Source: CAZADA01 sp964636945 (GTDB lineage Bacteria > Pseudomonadota > Alphaproteobacteria > Caulobacterales > Maricaulaceae). Taken from it: DNA of 11,652 nucleotides. Location: the NCBI GenBank assembly GCA_964636945.1, contig CAZWVH010000080.1:1-11652 (forward strand), given 5' to 3'. The notes below the pieces were generated by a model. The model saw only the letters and a program-made list of their open reading frames with translations. It had not been told where the DNA came from and searched no databases. Position numbers and translations under genes: made by a program. This document shows positions 6,123-11,652 of this stretch, one piece after another. How positions within the stretch are numbered: the stretch's first letter is position 1; each line of letters starts with the position of its first letter.

Positions 6123-6150
6123 GGACTGGAGCGGCTAACCGCCCCAGTCC
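6123..6150 (-). terminator. Terminator-like hairpin downstream of hppA
   Basis: GGACTGG (6123-6129) pairs with CCAGTCC (6144-6150). After one A/C mismatch GCGG (6131-6134) pairs with CCGC (6139-6142) around the tetraloop CTAA, giving about 11 pairs. It begins 11 bases after the hppA stop. On the minus strand the stem is followed by CAACTTTC, only a short T-rich stretch, so termination may be partial and allow read-through into the membrane-protein gene. Confidence 0.55.
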
Positions 6151-6161
6151 ATTCCGCTTGA

Positions 6162-8327
6162 TTAATGCCCGCCGGCAAGTCCGGCCAATAAGAGCAAGGC
6201 CACAATGTTGGTGATCTTGATCATTGGATTCACCGCCGGACCGGCTGTGTCCTTGTAAGGATCGCCAACGGTGTCGCCTGTGACAGCAGCTTTGTGGGCT
6301 TCTGAGCCCTTGCCGCCATGATGACCGTCCTCAATGTATTTCTTGGCGTTGTCCCACGCCCCGCCGCCGGCCGTCATGGAAATCGCCACGAACAAACCGG
6401 TGACGATCACGCCGAGCAACATGGCGCCAACGGCTGCGAGCGCACTCACCTTGCCCACCGCGTCAAAGCCGAAGTCACCGGCCACCAGCCACACGGCGAA
6501 GAACAACACCAGCGGCGACAACACAGGCAACAGGGACGGCGCCACCATTTCCTTGATCGCCGCCTTGGTCAGCATGTCCACCGCCCGGCCGTAATCAGGC
6601 TTGGCCTTAAACTCCATAATGCCGGGGATTTCCTTGAACTGGCGACGCACTTCGTCCACCACCGCTTGGGCTGCGCGGCCCACAGCCATCATGGACATGC
6701 CGCCAAACAAGAAGGGCAACAAGCCGCCGAACAGCAGCCCCACCACCACATAAGGGTTTGCCAGGGAGAAGTTCACGTCCACGCCGTAAAAGAACGTCCC
6801 CACTGTGGCGTTATTGGCGAAGAAGGCGATGTCCTCAGTATAAGCCGCGAACAAAACCAATGCGCCCAACCCAGCCGAACCAATGGCGTAGCCCTTAGTC
6901 ACAGCCTTAGTGGTGTTGCCCACCGCATCCAGCGCATCGGTCGTTTCGCGCACATTGGCGGGCAGATCGGCCATTTCTGCGATACCGCCAGCATTGTCGG
7001 TTACCGGGCCGAAGGCGTCGAGCGCCACAACCATGCCAGCCAGCGCCAGCATTGTGGTGACGGCAATGCCAATGCCGTATAGGCCGGCAAAGGCGTTGGT
7101 GGCCACAATACCGAAAATGATGATCAATGCTGGCAACGCCGTCGCCTCAAGCGACACAGCCAGGCCTTGGATCACATTTGTGCCATGACCAGACTCCGAC
7201 GCTTGCGCCACCGAACGCACCGGCCGGAATCCCGTGCCCGTGTAGTATTCGGTCACCCAAACAATGGCGCCGGTCACCACGAGGCCAACCAATCCGCTGA
7301 GAAAGAGCTCGGTTCCGCTAATTTCGCGAATGCCCGCCTCGCTCACCGCTGTAAAGCTTTCACCAAAGCCGCCCAGCACGATGTGCGTTGAGGCTGCAAG
7401 GCCGACAATGCAAAGGACGCCTGTGGCCACAAGGCCCTTGTAAAGCGCACCCATCACATTCTTCGATTCCCCAAGACGCACAAAGAAGGCGCCCGCAATC
7501 GAAGCAAAAATACAGGTCCCGCCAATTGCGAGCGGGAAGACCATCATCAATCCGAGCTCGTTGCCGGTGAAGAAGATAGAGGCCAACACCATGGTGGCCA
7601 CAATGGTCACCGCATAGGTCTCAAACAGGTCCGCCGCCATACCGGCGCAGTCACCCACATTGTCACCCACATTGTCAGCGATGGTCGCGGCGTTGCGCGG
7701 ATCGTCCTCGGGAATACCGGCTTCAACCTTGCCGACCATATCCCCGCCCACATCAGCGCCTTTGGTGAAGATGCCGCCGCCAAGCCGGGCAAAAATGGAG
7801 ATCAAAGAGGCGCCAAAACCGAGCGAGACAAGTGCGTCAATGATTTGGCGGTCTTCACCCGGTGTGAGGCCAAACACGCCAACCAGAACGCCGTAGTAAG
7901 CGGCCACGCCAAACAAAGCCAATCCGGCCACCAACATGCCCGTGATGGCGCCGGACTGAAACGCCACGGCAAGACCAGCGGCCAAGCCCGTTTTTGACGC
8001 CTCAGTGGTGCGAACATTCGCGCGCACCGACACCAGCATGCCGATAAACCCAGCCGCGCCTGACAATAATGCGCCCAATGCAAACCCGATGGCTGGGAAA
8101 TGGCCTAGAAACGCCAATACGGCGACCAAAACCACGACGCCCACAATGGCGATCGATGTATATTGACGGCGCAGATAGGCATTCGCGCCTTCCTGAATCG
8201 CCGCTGCAATTTCTTGCATGCGTTCGTTACCCGGCGACCGCGCAAGCAAGCTGCGTGTTTGTAGTGCGCCATAAACGACGGCCACCAAAGCCGCCGCCAC
8301 CGCAAACCAAATGACCCTTGGCTCCAT
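6162..8327 (-). CDS. hppA: Membrane-bound H+-translocating pyrophosphatase, K+-independent type
   Basis: HppA is an inner-membrane pump that couples hydrolysis of pyrophosphate to proton export. The 721-residue product is very hydrophobic, with the many TM helices expected (about 16 in this family). The pyrophosphate/Mg2+ site is visible: TKGADVGGDMVGK (Asp192, Asp196, Lys200), AGIPEDDPRN and DNVGDNVGDCAGMAADLFE, plus the C-terminal DNAKKYIEDG and GDTVGDPYKDTAGPA. In GNTTKAVTKGYAIGSAG, Lys474 and Thr477 occupy the positions that separate K+-independent enzymes (Lys/Thr) from K+-dependent ones (Ala/Gly or Ala). This predicts a K+-independent H+ pump. ATG 8327 (MEPRVIWF) starts right at the first TM helix, with GGCGAGA upstream. 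An in-frame extension to 8432 encodes a non-hydrophobic, unconserved-looking leader and is rejected. It appears to be a single-gene unit bounded by the hairpin at 6123-6150. Confidence 0.98.
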   Translation of the reverse strand: MEPRVIWFAVAAALVAVVYGALQTRSLLARSPGNERMQEIAAAIQEGANAYLRRQYTSIAIVGVVVLVAVLAFLGHFPAIGFALGALLSGAAGFIGMLVSVRANVRTTEASKTGLAAGLAVAFQSGAITGMLVAGLALFGVAAYYGVLVGVFGLTPGEDRQIIDALVSLGFGASLISIFARLGGGIFTKGADVGGDMVGKVEAGIPEDDPRNAATIADNVGDNVGDCAGMAADLFETYAVTIVATMVLASIFFTGNELGLMMVFPLAIGGTCIFASIAGAFFVRLGESKNVMGALYKGLVATGVLCIVGLAASTHIVLGGFGESFTAVSEAGIREISGTELFLSGLVGLVVTGAIVWVTEYYTGTGFRPVRSVAQASESGHGTNVIQGLAVSLEATALPALIIIFGIVATNAFAGLYGIGIAVTTMLALAGMVVALDAFGPVTDNAGGIAEMADLPANVRETTDALDAVGNTTKAVTKGYAIGSAGLGALVLFAAYTEDIAFFANNATVGTFFYGVDVNFSLANPYVVVGLLFGGLLPFLFGGMSMMAVGRAAQAVVDEVRRQFKEIPGIMEFKAKPDYGRAVDMLTKAAIKEMVAPSLLPVLSPLVLFFAVWLVAGDFGFDAVGKVSALAAVGAMLLGVIVTGLFVAISMTAGGGAWDNAKKYIEDGHHGGKGSEAHKAAVTGDTVGDPYKDTAGPAVNPMIKITNIVALLLLAGLAGGH

Positions 8328-8600
8328 TGTGTCTCGCCCCAAAATTGCGTTGTGTCGCGCCTGGAAAAGAACCCCCATGCGCCCTCTGGATAGAGGATCA
8401 CAGACGCTGACATAACCGCCGCTGGCCCGCAACCTATACGTCGGACCAACACGGTGCGATCAGCGACTCGAATACTGACCCAAAATCAAATGGACTGTCG
8501 CTCAATAGGGTTATGACTTCATTAACGAAGGACAGTGCCGAAATTGGCTTAAGCCAGAACGTCGGCGACGACTAATTGCAAAGTGTTTGCCGTCAAATTG
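8328..8600. other. Gene-free stretch between thiL and hppA
   Basis: These 273 bases hold no convincing gene. They must contain the end of the rib-nusB-thiL transcript and the hppA promoter, both read leftward, but I cannot assign either with confidence. Visible structures are a perfect 12-base palindrome TGGCTTAAGCCA (8545-8556); a five-pair hairpin CCTCT/AGAGG (8383-8387/8392-8396) in the presumed hppA leader; the distant inverted pair ACTGTC (8494-8499)/GACAGT (8531-8536), with CTTC/GAAG (8517-8520/8527-8530) inside it; and one GANTC site (GACTC, 8465-8469), the CcrM methylation sequence of many alphaproteobacteria. Confidence 0.6.
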
Positions 8601-9581
8601 TCAAAAGTGGGAATAGCCGTATGGCCCATCACTTGTGATGATCCGTTCGGCAATGTTTATGCGCACCCCCCCTCCCATGGCGCAGTCTCCGATCCTGGCC
8701 AGAGAAACGCGCGAACGCGCAGCGGCTTGAGATAAATCATTGCGCGCTGACACAGGAGCGGTGAACGCCAATTCATAGTCATCACCGCCAGTGGCCAAAT
8801 GCATGAGTGCGTGGTCGCGCGTTTCCTGCGCTTCCACCCAAGCCGATGCCGCCGGCGAGAGCGGCAGGCGATCTAAGTCCGCGATAATTTGGACTTGAGA
8901 CAGTGTCGCAATGTGATCAAGGTCGCCAAGAACACCATCTGAGACATCGATTGCGGCGCTAGCGTGTTGGGCAATGGCTTGCGCAAAGCCGGCGCGTGGC
9001 TGAGGCAGACGATAACGCTGGCAAAGATAGTCGGCATGATCGCGTTTCAGATGCGCCAGCTCACCGCGCGCCGCCGCCAATCCGAGCACGCCATCGCCGA
9101 TGGTCCCAGTGACGTAAACGTCATCGCCGACGCGTGCGCCGGATCGCAAGACGGGCGCGCCATATGCGCATTGTCCCAGCATGGTGACAGCGACGGTCAA
9201 GGGCCCTTTGGTGCGTGTCGTATCACCACCCAAAAGCGCAATGGCGTACTGGTCTTGATCAGCGCGAAGTCCGTCGACAAACGCAATCTGCATGGCCTCC
9301 TCAGTTCCCTCGGGCCAAGAGATGCTCAAAAAATAACCGAATGGCGCCGCGCCTTTGGCAACAACATCGGAGACATTCACTCGGATGGCTTTACGGGCGA
9401 CCAACTCGTAAGGATCGTCTGCCAGAAAATGCACACCGGCGACCAGCATGTCTGCTGAAACCACAATAGTCTGATCAGTTGGCGGCAGGGTCGCGACGTC
9501 GTCAGTGAGCCTGTGAGCGCCAGGCGCGCTTAACGACAACGGGCGGAGATGTTTGGCGATAAACTCAAATTCGCCGCTCAA
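8601..9581 (-). CDS. thiL: Thiamine-monophosphate kinase ThiL
   Basis: ThiL phosphorylates thiamine monophosphate with ATP to give thiamine diphosphate, the last step of cofactor synthesis. The 326-residue protein has the PurM-like fold motifs in order: GEFEFIAKHLRPLS at the N-terminus; TDDVATL at 26-32; SADMLVAGVHF at 42-52; AIRVNVSDVVAKGAAP at 65-80; LLGGDTTRT at 116-124; DVSDGVLGDL at 212-221; and GGDDYEL at 265-271. The first acidic motif is usually GDDAA, so the Thr at 26 is a small deviation, with both aspartates kept. The start is TTG, overlapping the nusB stop as TTGA. It is supported because conserved sequence begins two codons later and GGAG lies seven bases upstream. It is the last gene of the ribBX-ribH-nusB-thiL operon. 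Confidence 0.96.
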   Translation of the reverse strand: MSGEFEFIAKHLRPLSLSAPGAHRLTDDVATLPPTDQTIVVSADMLVAGVHFLADDPYELVARKAIRVNVSDVVAKGAAPFGYFLSISWPEGTEEAMQIAFVDGLRADQDQYAIALLGGDTTRTKGPLTVAVTMLGQCAYGAPVLRSGARVGDDVYVTGTIGDGVLGLAAARGELAHLKRDHADYLCQRYRLPQPRAGFAQAIAQHASAAIDVSDGVLGDLDHIATLSQVQIIADLDRLPLSPAASAWVEAQETRDHALMHLATGGDDYELAFTAPVSARNDLSQAAARSRVSLARIGDCAMGGGVRINIAERIITSDGPYGYSHF

Positions 9582-10075
9582 CCTGCATCTCCAGAGCCCC
9601 CCGGGAGCCGCTTTTCGCGCGCCAACGCATCCAGCGCACCATGAATGAACCGCGGCTCTGAACCTGAGAAAAATGCATCGGCCACAGTGAGCATGGAATC
9701 CACGATCACCGCTGTGGGCGTGTCGCCACGATAAAGAATTTCATAACCACCGGCGCGCAAAATCGCCCGCGCGGTGGAATCGATCCGCCGCAGCGCCCAA
9801 CCCTCAGCCAGCACTGAAGAGATGGCCTCATCGATCGGGCCTTGATTGGCGACAACACCGCGGACCACATCCTCAAAAAACCCAGTATCCACTGGAGTTT
9901 CCCGGTGTTCCTCGGACAATCGATGTTCCAAGAATTCCTTGACCACCGCGTCAACGCCGCGCCCACCGAACTCAAGTTGGTAAAGTGCCTGCGCCGCCGC
10001 CAAACGCGCATCGTGGCGACTCTGTGCAAATCGTTCATCGGAGGCGGATAATGGCCGTGAAGAGGACGAACTCAC
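9578..10075 (-). CDS. nusB: Transcription antitermination factor NusB
   Basis: NusB binds boxA RNA together with S10 and takes part in antitermination and correct folding of rRNA transcripts. The 165-residue all-helical product shows the N-terminal RNA-binding helix RHDARLAAAQALYQLEF at about residues 20-36. It then has FFEDVVRGVV, PIDEAISSVLAEGWALRRID, ARAILRAGGYEILYR and the closing FIHGALDALAREKR. A serine-rich leader of about 15 residues precedes the domain. The start is GTG, overlapping the ribH stop as GTGA, with a strong AGGAGG just upstream. Its stop overlaps the thiL TTG. The tight overlaps point to coupled translation along the operon; ribH-nusB is a very common pairing in proteobacteria. 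Confidence 0.97.
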   Translation of the reverse strand: MSSSSSRPLSASDERFAQSRHDARLAAAQALYQLEFGGRGVDAVVKEFLEHRLSEEHRETPVDTGFFEDVVRGVVANQGPIDEAISSVLAEGWALRRIDSTARAILRAGGYEILYRGDTPTAVIVDSMLTVADAFFSGSEPRFIHGALDALAREKRLPGGSGDAG

Positions 10076-10524
10076 AGCCCCTCCTCAAGACGCCAGCGCG
10101 CCTGAAGCACTTGAAGGCAGGCGTTGGCCGCTTCTGCGCCCTTATCTTTGCCAGACCGTTTCGCGCGCACCATGGCCTGATCCTTCGTGTTCACCGTAAG
10201 AACCCCAAATCCAATCGCCAGGCCGTCACCGTCCGGTCCCGAAAGCGTCAGATCCATCAGCGCTCGAGCCACTTCATTGCACACATGATCATAATGGGAG
10301 GTCTCGCCGCGAATGACACAACCCAGCGCGATATACGCTTGATAGTCGCCAGTCGCCGCAGCCGAAGCGATCAGCGCCGGGATTTCAAATGCGCCAGGAG
10401 CCTCAAGGATATCGTGTTGTACTCCCGCTTTATCCAGCACAGCGTAAGCGCCCTGTTCCAACTCTCGCGCCACATCCTCGTAATAGCGCGAGGACACAAT
10501 CAAGATGCGCGGCGTGTCAGCCAT
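10072..10524 (-). CDS. ribH: 6,7-dimethyl-8-ribityllumazine synthase
   Basis: RibH condenses 5-amino-6-ribitylamino-uracil with 3,4-dihydroxy-2-butanone 4-phosphate to form lumazine, the direct precursor of riboflavin. The product is 150 residues, a normal length. It carries PGAFEIP (43-49), LGCVIRGETSHYDHVCNE (67-84) with the conserved active-site histidine in HYDHV, and FGVLTVNTKDQA towards the C-terminus, where an Arg-rich helix closes the active site. The ATG lies eight bases inside the end of ribBX and has a very good ribosome binding site, GGAGG with a six-base spacer, that sits within the upstream coding sequence. Its butanone phosphate substrate is the product of the gene directly before it. 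Confidence 0.98.
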   Translation of the reverse strand: MADTPRILIVSSRYYEDVARELEQGAYAVLDKAGVQHDILEAPGAFEIPALIASAAATGDYQAYIALGCVIRGETSHYDHVCNEVARALMDLTLSGPDGDGLAIGFGVLTVNTKDQAMVRAKRSGKDKGAEAANACLQVLQARWRLEEGL

Positions 10525-11644
10525 TCATATCCTCCGGCAATCCGCGCACATCCGTGACGCACAACCCATAACCCTCAAGCGCCGCCAATTTGCGCGGCGC
10601 GTTCGTGAGCAAGATCATATCTTGCACGCCCAAGTCGAGCAGGATTTGCGCGCCAACGCCATAGGCGCGCAGCGTGCGCGCTTCAGGATCATCATCGCTG
10701 TGAGCTGGCGCGCCAAATTGCTCGGCTACGGCTGAGGGGTGGGTCTCGCGCAAAAACACAAGCACACCGGGACCATCATGCGCCGCCGCGTGCGCGATCG
10801 CGTCCTCAATCCGCATGCGGCCAGGACTTAACGCTCCCCCAAGAACATCAACCGGAAAGTCGACCTTATGCATGCGCACCAAGGTCGGCTCGTCCGCACG
10901 CGGACGCCCCTTCACCAAGGCGACATGCTCTCCGCCATCCAGTCGATTGCGAAACACCATCAGCCGAAATCCCTCGCCCCAACGGCTGTCAAAGTCAGCC
11001 TCCATTCGCCGCTCCACAAAGCGTTCATTGCGCCGACGATAGGCGATGAGGTCAGCGATCGTACCGATCTTCAATCCATGATGCTGGGCGAACGCCACCA
11101 AATCAGGCATGCGCGCCATGGTGCCGTCATCATTCATGATCTCGCAGATCACGCCGGCAGGGGTCAGTCCCGCCAAGCGCGATACGTCGACGGCGGCCTC
11201 AGTATGTCCCGCGCGGGTCAACACGCCGCCATCGCGGGCGACCAGGGGAAATACGTGACCCGGGGAGGCCAAGTCATTGGGTCCTTTGGACGGATCAATG
11301 GCCACAGCAATGGTGCGAGCCCGATCGTGAGCGGAAATGCCTGTGGACACGCCCTCTCTCGCCTCGATAGATACGGTGAAATTGGTGTGATTGCGCGCCC
11401 GGTTGCGATTGGTCATGGGACTGAGCTGCAATTCGGATGCGCGTTCGTCCGTCAGCGACAAGCAAATCAAACCGCGACCGTGCTTGGCCATGAAATTGAC
11501 CTGGTCGGGCGTGGCGAATTGGGCGGGGATCACCAGATCACCTTCATTCTCGCGGTCCTCAGCGTCCACGAGGATGAACATCTTCCCGTTGCGCGCGGTC
11601 TCAATGATGTCCTCAGCGGGGGCGATGGGCGTGTCATCGATCAT
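10517..11644 (-). CDS. ribB: 3,4-dihydroxy-2-butanone 4-phosphate synthase with degenerate GTP cyclohydrolase II domain (RibBX type)
   Basis: The N-terminal half converts ribulose 5-phosphate to 3,4-dihydroxy-2-butanone 4-phosphate and formate, one branch of riboflavin synthesis. In this 375-residue protein the DHBP synthase domain (about 1-205) is complete: EDRENEGDLV at 29-38, STGISAHDRA at 100-109, GHVFPL at 129-134, RAGHTEAAVD at 144-153 and GVICEIMNDDG at 164-174. From about 207 the protein aligns by layout with GTP cyclohydrolase II, but the zinc-binding Cys segment (normally HSECLTGD...RCDCG) is replaced by MHKVDFPVDVLGGALSPGR, and the GRGIGL loop is gone (FLRETHPSAVAEQFG). This domain is therefore unlikely to be a working cyclohydrolase. 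The arrangement matches the proteobacterial RibBX variant, so a separate ribA would be needed elsewhere. The gene starts eight bases from the window edge; ribE is a likely upstream neighbour but is not visible. Confidence 0.94.
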   Translation of the reverse strand: MIDDTPIAPAEDIIETARNGKMFILVDAEDRENEGDLVIPAQFATPDQVNFMAKHGRGLICLSLTDERASELQLSPMTNRNRARNHTNFTVSIEAREGVSTGISAHDRARTIAVAIDPSKGPNDLASPGHVFPLVARDGGVLTRAGHTEAAVDVSRLAGLTPAGVICEIMNDDGTMARMPDLVAFAQHHGLKIGTIADLIAYRRRNERFVERRMEADFDSRWGEGFRLMVFRNRLDGGEHVALVKGRPRADEPTLVRMHKVDFPVDVLGGALSPGRMRIEDAIAHAAAHDGPGVLVFLRETHPSAVAEQFGAPAHSDDDPEARTLRAYGVGAQILLDLGVQDMILLTNAPRKLAALEGYGLCVTDVRGLPEDMNG

Positions 11645-11652
11645 TGCGCCAC

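Noticed and set aside
6318..7082. Long plus-strand frame rich in His, Gln and Arg
   Set aside because: It lies wholly antisense to hppA, has low-complexity composition caused by the hppA codon pattern, and no recognisable domain.
8328..8432. N-terminal extension of HppA
   Set aside because: The family begins at the first TM helix immediately after ATG 8327; the extension is polar and lacks conserved sequence.

Overview
The window is chromosomal housekeeping DNA from a bacterium, most probably an alphaproteobacterium. The evidence is the plsX-fabH-ihfA cluster, a bacterial Cbp3-type ubiquinol-cytochrome c chaperone divergent from a BamE lipoprotein gene, a ribB(X)-ribH-nusB-thiL operon whose RibA-like domain is degenerate, and a K+-independent-type H+-pyrophosphatase. 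The DNA is moderately GC-rich by eye, with little intergenic space. I cannot name the genus from sequence alone. I see no phage, insertion sequence, CRISPR array, toxin-antitoxin pair or defence system.

Layout. (1) Positions 1-866, minus strand: secE-nusG, overlapping by one base, with a good sigma-70-like promoter at 908-936. (2) Positions 867-1793: a divergent intergenic region with a long imperfect inverted repeat, then an SDR oxidoreductase of the C-factor-like type on the plus strand. (3) Positions 1921-4324, plus strand: plsX-fabH-ihfA (fatty acid/phospholipid initiation plus the IHF alpha subunit), followed by tRNA-Pro(GGG) at 4388-4465. (4) Positions 4483-6101: the Cbp3-like chaperone (minus) divergent from bamE (plus), which converges on an unrecognised three-TM membrane protein (minus). 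(5) Positions 6162-8327, minus: hppA, with a terminator-like hairpin behind it. (6) Positions 8328-8600: a gene-free stretch. (7) Positions 8601-11644, minus: ribBX-ribH-nusB-thiL, every junction overlapping by 4-8 bases.

How the genes work together. NusG and NusB are both parts of the transcription elongation/antitermination machinery, and SecE is a core translocon subunit. PlsX makes acyl-phosphate for phospholipid synthesis, while FabH starts fatty acid elongation. RibBX and RibH supply the ribulose-5-phosphate branch and the penultimate step of riboflavin synthesis, and ThiL finishes thiamine diphosphate. BamE serves outer-membrane protein assembly, and the Cbp3-like protein points to a cytochrome bc1 respiratory chain. 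HppA converts pyrophosphate hydrolysis into a proton gradient.

I found no clear undescribed system. The items most worth a second look are the 168-residue three-TM protein of unknown function, the repeat-rich secE/SDR divergent region, the unusual SecE C-terminus beside a T7 run, the degenerate RibA-like domain, and the alternative hairpins at the bamE convergent junction.
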